Positions 8,191 through 20,935 of a stretch of 64,000 nt of DNA are shown in pieces. Position 1 is the first letter of the stretch, and each line of letters opens with the position of its first letter. The notes beneath the pieces are model-generated. The model saw only the letters and a program-made list of their open reading frames with translations, did not search any database and had not been told where the DNA came from. Made by a program: the position numbers and the translations under genes. This DNA comes from Streptacidiphilus sp. ASG 303 (lineage in GTDB: Bacteria > Actinomycetota > Actinomycetes > Streptomycetales > Streptomycetaceae). The stretch lies in the NCBI RefSeq assembly GCF_020991365.1, contig NZ_JAJLRA010000001.1, forward strand, positions 424,142-488,141, in the 5' to 3' direction.

Positions 8191-9129
8191 CTAGCGGACC
8201 GGGTGGCCGGCCAGGCGGGCGGCGACGACGCGGTCGAGCTCGGCGGCGGTGGCGGCCACGTCGAGGCGGCTGTTGTCGATGATGGGGAGCCCGGAGTTGT
8301 ACCAGCCGGCCATCCGGCCGTGGATGCGGGCGACCTCCTCGTCGCTGAGCCTGCGGGTGCCGCTGCGCCGGGCGTTGCGGGCCAGCACCGACTCCAGGCC
8401 CGGCAGGAGCACCACCGGGACCATACCGGGGCCGATGTGGCGCTTCCAGCCGCCGAGGCCGATGGCCGGGCGGTCGGGGAAGACGGCGTCGTCGATGATG
8501 CAGGAGATGCCGTTGGCGAGGTAGTTGCGGCAGGCGAAGCCGCAGGTGCGGCGGGCGAGGCGGTACTGCGCCTCGGAGTGCTCGTTCCAGCCGGACTGGG
8601 GGTTGGCGAAGCCGGACCGCACCCACTCGCGGACGTCGTCCAGGCTGATGTGGGCGGTGGGGACGGTGCGCAGGCCGGCCCAGTGGCGGGCGACGGTGGT
8701 CTTGCCGGCGCCGGCCGGTCCGATCAGCAGCACGGCGACCGGTCCGGCGGGGGCCTGCGGGTGCGGGCCCGGCGCGGGGGCCGGGAGCGCGGCGGGGACG
8801 CCCGGCGGCAGGGGGAAGTGCCCGGTGGCCCCGGCGGGGGCGTGCGGGGGCGCGGGCGGCTGGGCCGGGGACGGCCGGCCGGCCGGGAGGTGGGGCTGCG
8901 CGGGCCGGGGGTGGACGCCCTGGGGGTGGGGGTGCCCCGGGTGGGGGTGCGGGGGCTGGGGGTGCAGGGGCTGGGGGTGCGGCGCGTGCGGGGGTCGGCC
9001 GGGCGGGGACGGGACGGGGTGCCCGCCGCCCGGCGCGCCGGGCGGGAAGGCCGGCACGCCCGGCTGCCCCGCGCCGTCCGGGCCCGGCGGGGGGGGGGCC
9101 TGCGGCGCTCCCCTGGCATGCTGCGTCAC
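8191..9129 (-). CDS. P-loop ATP-binding protein with Pro/His-rich N-terminus
   Basis: A 312-residue protein. Residues 1-130 are low-complexity Pro/Gly/His/Ala (repeats such as HPQPLHPQPPHPHPGHPHPQ), probably disordered. From about residue 131 a zeta-toxin/kinase-like NTPase domain begins: Walker A GPAGAGKTT (137-145), ISLDDVREWV, and later a conserved SCIIDDAVFPDRP and ARNARRSGTRRLSDEEV. It probably phosphorylates a small molecule or acts as an ATP-dependent switch; the substrate is unknown. The GTG at 9129 is chosen because GGAGG sits five bases upstream; a GTG at 9135 would lie inside that ribosome site. In-line with pepP-like and efp but separated by 67 bases. Confidence 0.8.
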   Translation of the reverse strand: MTQHARGAPQAPPPPGPDGAGQPGVPAFPPGAPGGGHPVPSPPGRPPHAPHPQPLHPQPPHPHPGHPHPQGVHPRPAQPHLPAGRPSPAQPPAPPHAPAGATGHFPLPPGVPAALPAPAPGPHPQAPAGPVAVLLIGPAGAGKTTVARHWAGLRTVPTAHISLDDVREWVRSGFANPQSGWNEHSEAQYRLARRTCGFACRNYLANGISCIIDDAVFPDRPAIGLGGWKRHIGPGMVPVVLLPGLESVLARNARRSGTRRLSDEEVARIHGRMAGWYNSGLPIIDNSRLDVAATAAELDRVVAARLAGHPVR

Positions 9130-9276
9130 GTGCACCTCCGGCGGGGACGATACACGGCGGCCCGGCGGCGGGCACAGTCCGCCGCCGGGCCGCCGTCCGG
9201 CTCCTGACGCGGGATCGGCGGGCGCGGCCTCCCGGCCGCCGGCCTCCCCGCGGCCCGGCAGCCGCCCGGCCGCCGC

Positions 9277-12579
<3,303 letters not shown>

Positions 12580-12738
12580 CGGTGCTCCTTCGTCCTCGGC
12601 CCGGCCGGTGCGTGGGCGCCGGGTTCGTCCCCTCGAATCCTTTCACGTCGGCGGGGTGCGGCGGAGCAGCGGTCCGCTGTACGGACGGTCGGGAGCGGCG
12701 GCACGGGGGCCGGAGCAGGGGGCCGGGCGCGGACCTGC

Positions 12739-13575
12739 TCAGCGGGCCGCGAGGGCCGCCTCGCCCGCGGCGCGCATGGCGGCCAGGGGCCCGGGGCGGA
12801 CGCCGGTGAAGAGCTCGCACTGCAGGACGGCCTGGTGGACCAGCAGGTCCAGGCCGCCCAGCACGGTGCCGCCGCGGGCGGCGCAGGCGGCCGCGAGCGG
12901 GGTGGGCCAGGGGTGGTAGAGCACGTCGAAGAGGACGCCGGGGCGGTCCGGGACGGCGGCGGCCAGGGCGTCGGCGGCGCCCGCCGGGGTGGTGGAGACG
13001 GTGAGCGGCGAGGCCAGGGCGTCGGCGGCCCGCTCCCACGGCGCGGTGCGCACGGCCACGCCCAGGCGCTCGCCGAGGGCGCGCATCTCCGCGGCACGCT
13101 CCGGGCTGCGGACGTAGGCGGTGACCTCGCCGGTGCAGACCCGGGCGAGGGCCGCGACGGCGGAGGAGGCGGTGGCTCCGGCGCCGAGGACGGCGGCGGC
13201 CTCCACCTTCTCCACGCCGCGCTCGGCGAGGGCCGCGACCAGGCCGGGGATGTCGGTGTTGTCGCCGGTCCGGCGGCCGTCGGCGGTGAACACGACGGTG
13301 TTGACGGCCTCCACGGCGAGGGCGGCGGGGCCCACCTCGTCGAGCAGCGGGATGACGGCCCGCTTCAGCGGCATGGTGAGGGAGAGCCCGGCCCAGCCCC
13401 CGCCGGGCACGTCGAGGGCGGCGAGGAAGCCCGGCAGGGCGGCCTCGTCCACCTCGTGGCGGCCGTAGCTCCAGCCGTCCAGGCCGAGCGCGGCGTAGGC
13501 GGCGGTGTGGAGCACCGGCGAGAGCGAGTGCGCGACGGGCGAGCCGAGGACCGCCGCGCGGTGGCGGACCGTCAT
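12739..13575 (-). CDS. aroE: Shikimate dehydrogenase
   Basis: NADPH-dependent reduction of 3-dehydroshikimate to shikimate (278 aa). The N-terminal substrate domain shows SPVAHSLSPVLHTAAY, LTMPLK with the catalytic Lys, AVNTVV and GDNTDIPG with the catalytic Asp. The Rossmann part starts at VLGAGATASSA. The ATG at 13573-13575 overlaps the mltG stop by four bases, so the enzyme is coupled to a cell-wall gene rather than directly to aroC. Confidence 0.95.
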   Translation of the reverse strand: MTVRHRAAVLGSPVAHSLSPVLHTAAYAALGLDGWSYGRHEVDEAALPGFLAALDVPGGGWAGLSLTMPLKRAVIPLLDEVGPAALAVEAVNTVVFTADGRRTGDNTDIPGLVAALAERGVEKVEAAAVLGAGATASSAVAALARVCTGEVTAYVRSPERAAEMRALGERLGVAVRTAPWERAADALASPLTVSTTPAGAADALAAAVPDRPGVLFDVLYHPWPTPLAAACAARGGTVLGGLDLLVHQAVLQCELFTGVRPGPLAAMRAAGEAALAAR

Positions 13576-15188
13576 CCGCCGTTCTGCCGATTGCGGTTGA
13601 ACTCGGCCACGTTGCGGTCGTGCTCCTGCTGGGTGACCTCGAAGCGGGTCTCGTGCCCCTTCACGGTCGTGAAGAAGTGCCAGTCGCCCGGCTCCGGGTT
13701 GAGGACGGCCTTGATGGCCTCCTCGCCCGGGTTGCCGATGGGGCCGGGCGGGAGCCCGGGGTTGGTGTACGTGTTGTAAGGACTCTTGAACTGCGTGTCC
13801 TTGTAGGAGTTGTCGAGCGTCGAGACGCCCCGGGCGTAGTTGAGGGTGGAGTCCATCCCGAGCAGGTGCGGATGGCCCTGCCAGTGCAGGCGGTTGTAGA
13901 TGACGCGGGCGACCTTGCCGAAGTCGTTGGAGTCGAAGCCCTCGGCCTGCACGATGCTCGCCTCGGTGATCACCTCGTGGGCCGAGGCGAGGCCGACGCG
14001 CTTGGCGCCCTCCTCGACACCGAGCTTGGCGTACTCGTCCTTGGCGTTCGAGACCATCTGCTTCAGGATGTCGACGGGCTTGGTCGACTTGCCGATCGAG
14101 TAGCGCGTCGGGAAGAGGAAGCCCTCCGGATTGCCGCCGGCGTAGGCGGGAAGCCCCAGGGAGGCCCGCTGGCGCCTGGCCACGGAGGCGGTGGTGCCCT
14201 TGTCCAGCTTGAGCTTCTGGTCGATCATCGCGTAGACCTCGCTGGCCCGGGCGCCCTCCCGGATCACGAGGTTGTCACCGCCCAGGGTGAGCAGCATCAG
14301 CTTGAGCGCGCCCGAGGCCGACATCTCGTGCTTGAGGGTGTAGAACCCGGGCTGGATGGTCTGCGCCTTGCCGCCGTCCGCCTTGTCGGCCTCCAGGAAG
14401 GCTCCGGCGCTCTTGATGACCCCGGCCTGCTTGAGTGCGAGCGCCATGTCACCGACGGAGGCGCCGCTCTTCACCTCCACCTGCACCGAGCCGTTGCCCG
14501 GACCCGCGAAGTCCGGCGGCGGCCCGAAGTGGTCCTGGTAGAAGGTGTAGCCGTAGTAGCCGCCGCCGCCGAGGACGCCGACCAGCACGAGGGAGACGAC
14601 CAGGCAGGCGCCGCCGTTGCGGCGGCCGGACTTCCTGCCCTGCTGCTTGCGGCGGCGCTCGGCGCCGCGGCTGTCGTCCTGCGGGCCGAAGAAGGACCCC
14701 TCCTCGGCCTCCTCCGGCTCGTCGGCGTGCTCCTCGCCGTCCTGCCAGGACTCGTCGTCCGCCCAGGGGGCGTCGTGGCCGGAGGCGTCGCGGCCGGAGG
14801 CGTCGTGGCCGGGGGCGGCTCCCGGCGGGGCCTCCCAGCCGTGGCCGCCCTGCTCCGGACCCTGCTGCTGCGGGACGGGGTGCGGGTACTGCGGCTGCCC
14901 GTACGGGCCGGGGTACTGCTGGTACCCGCCCGTGTCGTGCTGCCGGGGGTCGTGCTGCTGCGGGTACCCCTGGCCGGGGTGCTGCGGCTGCTGCGGGTAC
15001 CCGGGCTGCTGGGGCTGCCCGTACGGGTCGGCGGGCCAGCCGCCCTGCCCGCCGTACTGCTGCCCCTGGTGCCCGGGGCCGCCGTACGGACGCCCGCGGC
15101 CGCCGTCGGGCCCGCCGGGCAGGTCGCCGTACAGCGGGTCCCCCGCGCTCCACGGCTGGGAGCCGTACCCCCGCCCCAGGTCAGTCAT
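13572..15188 (-). CDS. mltG: Endolytic transglycosylase MltG
   Basis: Membrane-anchored lytic transglycosylase (YceG family) that cuts nascent peptidoglycan strands. 538 residues: 1-190 are a disordered cytosolic region rich in Gln, Pro, Gly and Tyr (PYGQPQQPGYPQQPQ), ending in an acidic patch and an RRRKQQGRKSGRRN basic cluster; one transmembrane helix at about 192-216; then the extracellular YceG domain with GFLFPTRY, the catalytic-motif Glu in EASIVQAEG, KVARVIYNRL, LNYARG and SPYNTY...GLPPGPIGNPG. Old annotations as aminodeoxychorismate lyase are wrong for this family. Its stop overlaps aroE. Confidence 0.93.
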   Translation of the reverse strand: MTDLGRGYGSQPWSAGDPLYGDLPGGPDGGRGRPYGGPGHQGQQYGGQGGWPADPYGQPQQPGYPQQPQHPGQGYPQQHDPRQHDTGGYQQYPGPYGQPQYPHPVPQQQGPEQGGHGWEAPPGAAPGHDASGRDASGHDAPWADDESWQDGEEHADEPEEAEEGSFFGPQDDSRGAERRRKQQGRKSGRRNGGACLVVSLVLVGVLGGGGYYGYTFYQDHFGPPPDFAGPGNGSVQVEVKSGASVGDMALALKQAGVIKSAGAFLEADKADGGKAQTIQPGFYTLKHEMSASGALKLMLLTLGGDNLVIREGARASEVYAMIDQKLKLDKGTTASVARRQRASLGLPAYAGGNPEGFLFPTRYSIGKSTKPVDILKQMVSNAKDEYAKLGVEEGAKRVGLASAHEVITEASIVQAEGFDSNDFGKVARVIYNRLHWQGHPHLLGMDSTLNYARGVSTLDNSYKDTQFKSPYNTYTNPGLPPGPIGNPGEEAIKAVLNPEPGDWHFFTTVKGHETRFEVTQQEHDRNVAEFNRNRQNGG

Positions 15189-15306
15189 GGATCCCCTTTT
15201 GCCGACGGACAGCTCGAACCGGCGTGCTACCCGGAGCAGCCGTGCTCGGAGACGTTACCGTACCGCAACAGGGTGTCCGGCCCGCCTCCGGCGGCCCGCG
15301 CGGGGG

Positions 15307-16455
15307 TCAGCGGCCCTGCACCCCCGGTGAGCTGCTGTGCTGCTGCCGGTAGCGGTTGAAGTCCGCGACGTTCCGCTGCTGCTCGGCGTAACTGTCCGTG
15401 AACCGTGTGTCGCCGGGCTTGACGGTGACGAAGTAGAGCCACCTCCCCGGGGCCGGGTGCAGGGCCGCCCGGACCGCGTCGTGGCCGGGGTTGCAGACCG
15501 GGGTCGGGGGCAGGCCGGTGTGGAGGTAGGTGTTGTACGGGTTCTCGATCCTCACGTCCTCGTGGGTGGTGTCCAGGGTGGTCCGGCCCAGGCCGTAGTT
15601 GAGGGCGGAGTCCAGCTGGAGGGGCATGCCGCGGTCCAGGCGGTTGCGGATGACGCGGGCGACCTTCGCGAAGTCGGCGGGCTCCTGCGCCTCGGCCTGC
15701 ACGAGGCTGGCGACGATGAGCGTGCGGTACGCGGCGTCGCCGGTGCCGATGCCGTCGGCGGCGTACTCGGTCCGGGCCTGGGCGACCATGCGCCGCAGCA
15801 CGGTCAGCGCGTCGTGGACCCCGGCGACGCCGTACCGGGCGGGGAAGAGGAACCCCTCGACGCGGCCGCCCGCGTACGGCGGCAGCCCGAGGGCGGCGGT
15901 GCGGGTCCGGGCCGCGTGCTCGGCGGTGCCGGGCGGCAGGCCGAGGCGGGCGTCGAGCGCGGCGTAGACCTGGCGGGCGCGGCGGCCCTCGGGGACGACG
16001 AGGCCGCCCGCGTTGGCCGGGTCGGTGAGGACCGCCAGGGCGGCGAGGGCGGACATGTGGCGGCGCAGGCCGTAGTCGCCGGGCTGGATGGAGACCGCGC
16101 GGGGGTCGCCGACGGCGGCGCGGGTGAAGGCCTCGACGCTGGCGACCACTCCCCCGTCGTGCAGCAGGTGCCCGATCCGGGTGAGGTCGGCGCCCTGGGG
16201 CACCTCGACGCGGACCGCCCCGGTCCCGGTGCCGGCCCAGTCGGCGGGGGCCGGGGACTGCCGGCCGTCCCACCAGCCGAGGGCGAGCAGGAGGCCGATG
16301 ACGGCCAGGGAGGCGAGCAGCAGGGCGGAGACGGCGCAGGCCAGCCCGTTGCGGCGGCGCCGGTCGGGGTCGGGGGCCGGGTCGGGGACGGCGTGCTCCG
16401 CTAGTGCGTCGATGGGGCCGGGGGCTGCCCCCGCGGTCGCGTCCTGGTCGGTCAT
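15307..16455 (-). CDS. Second MltG-family transglycosylase, tandem paralogue
   Basis: A 382-residue YceG-family protein next to, and in line with, mltG. It has a short cytosolic tail (about 36 residues), one transmembrane helix at about 37-60, and the full extracellular domain: EGFLFPARYG, ASLVQAEAQ with the motif Glu, KVARVIRNRL, LNYGLG, NPYNTYLHTGLPP. The domain is clearly homologous to its neighbour but diverged, and it lacks the long Gln/Pro-rich cytosolic region. Some 118 bases separate the two. The pair looks like an old gene duplication with divided roles, for example in hyphal growth versus sporulation; that is inference. Confidence 0.88.
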   Translation of the reverse strand: MTDQDATAGAAPGPIDALAEHAVPDPAPDPDRRRRNGLACAVSALLLASLAVIGLLLALGWWDGRQSPAPADWAGTGTGAVRVEVPQGADLTRIGHLLHDGGVVASVEAFTRAAVGDPRAVSIQPGDYGLRRHMSALAALAVLTDPANAGGLVVPEGRRARQVYAALDARLGLPPGTAEHAARTRTAALGLPPYAGGRVEGFLFPARYGVAGVHDALTVLRRMVAQARTEYAADGIGTGDAAYRTLIVASLVQAEAQEPADFAKVARVIRNRLDRGMPLQLDSALNYGLGRTTLDTTHEDVRIENPYNTYLHTGLPPTPVCNPGHDAVRAALHPAPGRWLYFVTVKPGDTRFTDSYAEQQRNVADFNRYRQQHSSSPGVQGR

Positions 16456-16547
16456 GGGCCCCTCACGGCGGTCCCGGGCGCGGCGGCCCGCGGCGGATGT
16501 CCGGGGCCTGCCCGGCGGTCCCCGGCGGAGGGGCGGCCGGACAGGCC

Positions 16548-16599
16548 AGGGGGCCCGCCGGTCGCCGGACGCGTGGTCCGGGCGGTCGGCGGGCCCCCT
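16548..16599. terminator. Terminator after ruvX
   Basis: Outer 13-bp stem (16548-16560 with 16587-16599) enclosing an inner 6-bp hairpin CCGGAC/GTCCGG. It lies just downstream of the leftward alaS-ruvX unit. Confidence 0.85.
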
Positions 16600-16625
16600 T
16601 GCGGTGAGGGTAGGCGGGGCCGGGG

Positions 16626-17087
16626 TCAGGCGGGCCCGACACTCTCGCCGGGCGGGCTGCCGCTCACCCGTTCGGCCTCCAGGGCCGACTGGAGGATGAC
16701 GACGGCGGCGGCCTGGTCGACCACCGAGCGGCCCTTCCTCGACCGCACGCCGGAGGCGCGCAGCCCCTGGGTGGCGGTGACGGTGGACATCCGCTCGTCG
16801 ACGAGCCGGACCGGCACGGGCGCGACCCGTGCCGCGAGGCCGGCCGCGAAGGCGCGGACCTTCGCGGCGGCCGGGCCCTCCCGCCCGCTGAGCGAGCGGG
16901 GCAGGCCGACGACGACCTCGACCGCCTCGTACTCCTCGGCGATGGCCGCGATCCGGGCCTGGGCCCGGGGCCGGTCGGCCCCGGGGACGGTCTCCACCGG
17001 GGTGGCGAGGAGCCCGTCGGGGTCGCAGGAGGCGACCCCGATGCGGGCGTCCCCGACGTCGACGGAGATCCGCCGGCCGCGGCGCAT
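16626..17087 (-). CDS. ruvX: RuvX/YqgF family RNase H-fold nuclease
   Basis: A 153-residue protein of the YqgF family, an RNase H-fold nuclease linked to 16S rRNA 5' maturation and also named as a putative Holliday-junction resolvase. Seen: SVDVGDARIGVA at the N-terminus, VVVGLPRSLSGREG and LVDERMST, which carry the acidic active-site positions, and DQAAAVVILQ at the C-terminus. The ATG at 17085-17087 shares one base with the alaS stop (TGATG), so translation is coupled to alaS. Confidence 0.92.
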   Translation of the reverse strand: MRRGRRISVDVGDARIGVASCDPDGLLATPVETVPGADRPRAQARIAAIAEEYEAVEVVVGLPRSLSGREGPAAAKVRAFAAGLAARVAPVPVRLVDERMSTVTATQGLRASGVRSRKGRSVVDQAAAVVILQSALEAERVSGSPPGESVGPA

Positions 17088-19756
17088 CAGGCGGTGCGCT
17101 CGGCGACCAGGCGGCGGACCGCCTCGATCGCCTCGTCGACGGCGGCCGGGTTGCTGCCGCCGCCCTGGGCGACGTCGTCCTTGCCGCCGCCGCCGCCGCC
17201 GAGGGCCTTGGCGGCGGTGCGGACCAGCTCGCCGGCCTTGACGCCGCGCTCGCGGGCGGCCTCGCTGGTGGCGATGACGGTCAGCGGGCGGCCGTTGGCG
17301 ACGGTGAAGGCCGCGACCACGGACGGGCGCGAGCCGAGGCGGCCGCGGACGTCGAGGACCAGCTTGCGCAGGTCGTCGGCGCCGGTGCCGTCCGGGACGC
17401 GGGCGGCGACCACGGAGACGCCGTGCACGTCCTGGGCGGAGTCGGCGAGGCCGGCCGCGGCGGCGAGGACCTTCTCGGCGCGGAAGCGCTCGATCTCCTT
17501 CTCGGCGTCCTTGAGCTTGGCGAGCATGCCGGAGATCTTCTCCGGCAGCTCCTCCGGGCGGCCCTTGACCAGCTCGGTGAGCTGGGAGACCACGGTGTGC
17601 TCGCGGGCGAGGAACCGGTAGGCGTCCACGCCGACCAGGGCCTCGACGCGGCGGACGCCGGCGCCGATGGAGGACTCGCCGAGCAGCTTCACCAGGCCGA
17701 GCTGGGCGGTGTTGGCGACGTGGGTGCCGCCGCACAGCTCCTTGGAGAAGTCGCCGATGGTGACGACCCGGACGGCGTCGCCGTACTTCTCGCCGAACAT
17801 GGCGATGGCGCCCTGCTTGCGGGCCTCGTCCATGGTCATCACCTCGGCGGTGACGTCCAGCTCGCGGGCCAGGACCTCGTTGATCTTCTGCTCGACGTCG
17901 GTGAGCACCGTGCCGGGGACGGCGGCCGGCGAGCCGAAGTCGAAGCGGAAGCGGCCGGGGGCGTTCTCGGACCCGGCCTGGGCGGCGGTGGGGCCGAGGG
18001 CGTCGCGCAGCGCCTGGTGGGTGAGGTGGGTCGCGGAGTGGGCGCGGGAGACCGCGCGGCGGCGGTCCACGTCGATCCGGGCCTCGGCGGAGGCGCCGAG
18101 GGTGACCTCGCCGACCAGGACCGAGCCCTTGTGGACGGTGACGCCCGGCACCGGCTGCTGGACGTCGCGGACCTCCACGACGGCGCCGGAGTCGAAGCGG
18201 ATCCGGCCGTGGTCGGCGAGCTGGCCGCCGCCCTCGGCGTAGAAGGGGGTGCGGTCCAGGACGACCTCGACGTCGTCGCCCTCGGTGGCGGCCGGGGAGG
18301 GGGCGCCGTCCACGAGCAGGCCGACGACGGTGGACTCGCCGGCGGTGTCGGTGTAGCCGGTGAAGACGGTGGCGCCGGCGCGGTCGGCGACCTCGCGGTA
18401 GGCGGAGACGTCGGCGTGGCCGTGCTTCTTCGCCTTCGCGTCGGCCTTGGCCCGGTCCCGCTGCTCCTTCATCAGGCGGCGGAAGCCGTCCTCGTCCACC
18501 GAGACGCCCTGCTCGGCGGCCATCTCCAGGGTGAGGTCGATGGGGAAGCCGTAGGTGTCGTGGAGCTGGAAGGCCCTGTCGCCGCCCAGGACCGCGCTGC
18601 CGGAGGTCTTCGCCTCGGCGACGGCGGTGTCGAGGATGGCGGTGCCGGTCCGCAGCGTCTGGAGGAAGGAGGCCTCCTCGGCGACGGCGACGGTCTCGAT
18701 GCGCGCGCGGTCCTCGAAGAGCCCGGGGTACTGCGGGCCCATCGCCTCGATGGTGACGTCGACGAGCTGGCGGGCGACCGGCCCGGTGGCGCCGAGCAGG
18801 CGCATGTTGCGGATGGCGCGGCGGAAGATGCGGCGCAGCACGTAGCCGCGGCCCTCGTTGCCGGGGGTGACGCCGTCGCCGATGAGCATGACGGCGGTGC
18901 GGATGTGGTCGGCGATGACGCGCAGCGACACGTCGGACTTCTCGCCGGCGCCGTAGCGGTGGCCGGTGAGCTCGCCCGCGCGGCCGAGGATCATGCGGGT
19001 GGTGTCGATCTCGAAGAGGTTGTCGACGCCCTGCAGGATGCAGGCCAGGCGCTCCAGGCCGAGGCCGGTGTCGATGTTGCGGCTGGGCAGGTCCCCGAGG
19101 ATCTCGAAGCCGTCCTTGCCGTCGCCGGCGCCGCGCTCGTACTGCATGAAGACCAGGTTCCAGATCTCCAGGTAGCGCTCGCCGTTGACGGCCGGTCCGC
19201 CCTCCTCGCCGTAGGCGGGGCCGCGGTCGTAGTTGATCTCCGAGCAGGGGCCGCAGGGGCCGGGGACGCCCATCGACCAGAAGTTGTCCTTCATGCCGAG
19301 GCGCTGGATGCGCTCGGCCGGGACGCCGACGACGTCGCGCCAGATCTTCTCGGCCTCGTCGTCGTCCTGGTAGACGGTGATCCAGAGCTTCTCCGGCTCC
19401 AGGCCGTAGCCGCCGTCCTCGGTGGGCGTGGTGAGCAGCTCCCACGCGTACCGGATGGCGCCTTCCTTGAAGTAGTCGCCGAAGGAGAAGTTGCCGCACA
19501 TCTGGAAGAACGAGCCGTGGCGGGTGGTCTTGCCCACCTCCTCGATGTCCAGGGTGCGCACGCACTTCTGCACGCTGGTGGCGCGGGAGAAGGACGGGGT
19601 GACCTCGCCGAGGAAGTACGGCTTGAACGGCACCATGCCGGCGTTGACCAGCAGCAGGGTGGGGTCGTCGGCGACCAGGGAGGCCGACGGAACGACGGTG
19701 TGGCCGCGCTCCTCGAAGAAGCGCAGCCAGCGGCGGCGGATCTCAGCCGACTCCAT
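17087..19756 (-). CDS. alaS: Alanyl-tRNA synthetase
   Basis: Charges tRNA-Ala and edits mischarged Ser/Gly (889 aa). Order of domains: class II catalytic core (1-~255; [34 protein letters not shown]), tRNA-binding helices, editing domain with the zinc motifs [14 protein letters not shown] and [13 protein letters not shown], then a DHHA1/C-Ala domain from about residue 770 ending in a GGGGGGKDD segment. Full length. It is flanked by one-base stop/start overlaps at both ends (TGATG), upstream with a small membrane-protein gene and downstream with ruvX. Confidence 0.98.
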   Translation of the reverse strand: MESAEIRRRWLRFFEERGHTVVPSASLVADDPTLLLVNAGMVPFKPYFLGEVTPSFSRATSVQKCVRTLDIEEVGKTTRHGSFFQMCGNFSFGDYFKEGAIRYAWELLTTPTEDGGYGLEPEKLWITVYQDDDEAEKIWRDVVGVPAERIQRLGMKDNFWSMGVPGPCGPCSEINYDRGPAYGEEGGPAVNGERYLEIWNLVFMQYERGAGDGKDGFEILGDLPSRNIDTGLGLERLACILQGVDNLFEIDTTRMILGRAGELTGHRYGAGEKSDVSLRVIADHIRTAVMLIGDGVTPGNEGRGYVLRRIFRRAIRNMRLLGATGPVARQLVDVTIEAMGPQYPGLFEDRARIETVAVAEEASFLQTLRTGTAILDTAVAEAKTSGSAVLGGDRAFQLHDTYGFPIDLTLEMAAEQGVSVDEDGFRRLMKEQRDRAKADAKAKKHGHADVSAYREVADRAGATVFTGYTDTAGESTVVGLLVDGAPSPAATEGDDVEVVLDRTPFYAEGGGQLADHGRIRFDSGAVVEVRDVQQPVPGVTVHKGSVLVGEVTLGASAEARIDVDRRRAVSRAHSATHLTHQALRDALGPTAAQAGSENAPGRFRFDFGSPAAVPGTVLTDVEQKINEVLARELDVTAEVMTMDEARKQGAIAMFGEKYGDAVRVVTIGDFSKELCGGTHVANTAQLGLVKLLGESSIGAGVRRVEALVGVDAYRFLAREHTVVSQLTELVKGRPEELPEKISGMLAKLKDAEKEIERFRAEKVLAAAAGLADSAQDVHGVSVVAARVPDGTGADDLRKLVLDVRGRLGSRPSVVAAFTVANGRPLTVIATSEAARERGVKAGELVRTAAKALGGGGGGKDDVAQGGGSNPAAVDEAIEAVRRLVAERTA

Positions 19757-20217
19757 CAGTGGTCCTTCCGGTTGTGGGTGCTGCCCCTGCGCGGGCGTCG
19801 GCCGCGCAGTCCTGCCTCGTGCGGATCGGGGGTCGTCTCGAGGGCGCTTGGGGTCTGTCGGTTCTGGGGGTCGAGGCGGCGGACCGGGCCGGCTCCGGGC
19901 AGGCCCGGGGCCGGCGCGATAGCTCGGTACTCGTCCGCCGGGTGGCTGGGCGCCCCGAGGGCCCGCCGGGGCGGCGGGGGCGGGAGCACGGCGGTGCCGT
20001 CCAGGCCCAGGTCGGCGCGGAGCTCCAGCTCGCGCTCGGCCATGCCGGCCCGCACCTCGCCCGCGAAGGACCGGACGGCGTCGCCGAGGTCCAGGGCGCC
20101 GCGGGCGGCGGTGCCGGCCAGGCTGGCCGGGGTGAGGCGGCGGGCGGCCTCGTTCGCCTTGTTCATGGCCCAGACGGTGGCGCCGGCGCCGACCGCCATC
20201 CAGAAGATGCGTCGCAC
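19756..20217 (-). CDS. Small membrane-associated protein (DUF6167-like)
   Basis: A 153-residue protein of unknown function. It begins with a hydrophobic segment ([17 protein letters not shown]), followed by an amphipathic, helix-prone region ([20 protein letters not shown]) and a Pro/Arg-rich, probably disordered C-terminus. Proteins of this shape are found before alaS in streptomycetes; the family name is from memory. GTG start at 20215-20217, eight bases after the DUF948 stop; stop overlaps alaS by one base. Possibly acts with the DUF948 neighbour at the membrane. Confidence 0.78.
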   Translation of the reverse strand: MRRIFWMAVGAGATVWAMNKANEAARRLTPASLAGTAARGALDLGDAVRSFAGEVRAGMAERELELRADLGLDGTAVLPPPPPRRALGAPSHPADEYRAIAPAPGLPGAGPVRRLDPQNRQTPSALETTPDPHEAGLRGRRPRRGSTHNRKDH

Positions 20218-20225
20218 GGTGTGGT

Positions 20226-20714
20226 TCAGCCCCTCACGGCTCGCCGGATGCGCGCGGCCAGCCCGCGGCGGCGCGGGGCGGTGGCGGCGCGGACCTCGGC
20301 ACGGACGATGGCGGCGATGGCGTCCCGGTCGCCCGGCGTGTGCGGACCGGGGACGGCCGCCCCGGACCCGCCCTGCCGGGCGACGGCGCGGCGCACGCCG
20401 TAGCTGAAGGCGGCGACCTTCACCAGCGGGCCGCCGAGGGTGGCGGCGACGGTGGAGGAGAGCGCGTTGGCGTTGGCGGCGGCGTCCTGGACGTTGGCGG
20501 TGATCTCGTCGACCCGGTCCAGCTGCTGCCGGGCGCCGGCCAGGGCGGCGGAGGCGTCCTCCAGCAGCGGCACGGCCTGCTCGGAGACGGAGTGCACCAG
20601 CGCGGAGGTCTCGCGCAGCACCGTGGAGAGCCGCACCAGGACGACGGCGAGCAGGGTCACGAGGACGGCCCAGAAGACGGCCACGATCAGGCCGGCCATC
20701 TCTCCCACGGACAC
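20226..20714 (-). CDS. DUF948 family membrane protein
   Basis: A 162-residue protein with one N-terminal transmembrane helix (about residues 7-30, [20 protein letters not shown]) followed by a long helical, coiled-coil-like stretch ([20 protein letters not shown]) reminiscent of methyl-accepting or DUF948 proteins. No catalytic residues seen; role unknown. The GTG at 20712-20714 (product MSVGEMAG) is chosen from its GGGAG upstream and the direct entry into the helix; an upstream GTG would add a basic, unconserved leader. First gene of the DUF948-DUF6167-alaS-ruvX unit. Confidence 0.82.
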   Translation of the reverse strand: MSVGEMAGLIVAVFWAVLVTLLAVVLVRLSTVLRETSALVHSVSEQAVPLLEDASAALAGARQQLDRVDEITANVQDAAANANALSSTVAATLGGPLVKVAAFSYGVRRAVARQGGSGAAVPGPHTPGDRDAIAAIVRAEVRAATAPRRRGLAARIRRAVRG

Positions 20715-20831
20715 CTTGAGCGCTCCCTCGTGTGCTGCCTCGGCTGCCGGGCTCGTCGGGCCGGGCCCGCGTCGGGGCGGGGCCGGCGGTGCGCGGTGCG
20801 TTCGGGTGCGCACGTCAAGCCGCAGGGTAGA

Positions 20832-20837
20832 ACCCTA
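20832..20837 (-). promoter_or_regulatory. Possible -10 element of the DUF948-alaS-ruvX operon
   Basis: TAGGGT on the minus strand, about 118 bases upstream of the DUF948 start, inside a small palindrome AGGGT-AGA-ACCCT (20824-20836). No convincing -35 was found. Confidence 0.35.
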
Positions 20838-20935
20838 TCGCGCCGCCGCCCGCTTTCCCGACCGCATGTCTCCGCGCTGCCCTGCTGCCCCGTGGGGCGG
20901 GGACGTAACCTGCCCGCCGGACGTGTCGTTGGGGG

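Noticed and set aside
8165-9175. Alternative minus-strand frame over the P-loop gene
   Set aside because: Arg/Pro/Ala-only product; the other frame has a Walker A motif and a proper ribosome site.
13572-16455. Aminodeoxychorismate lyases, suggested by closeness to aro genes
   Set aside because: Both proteins have a membrane anchor and the YceG/MltG motifs; the lyase name is an old mis-annotation.
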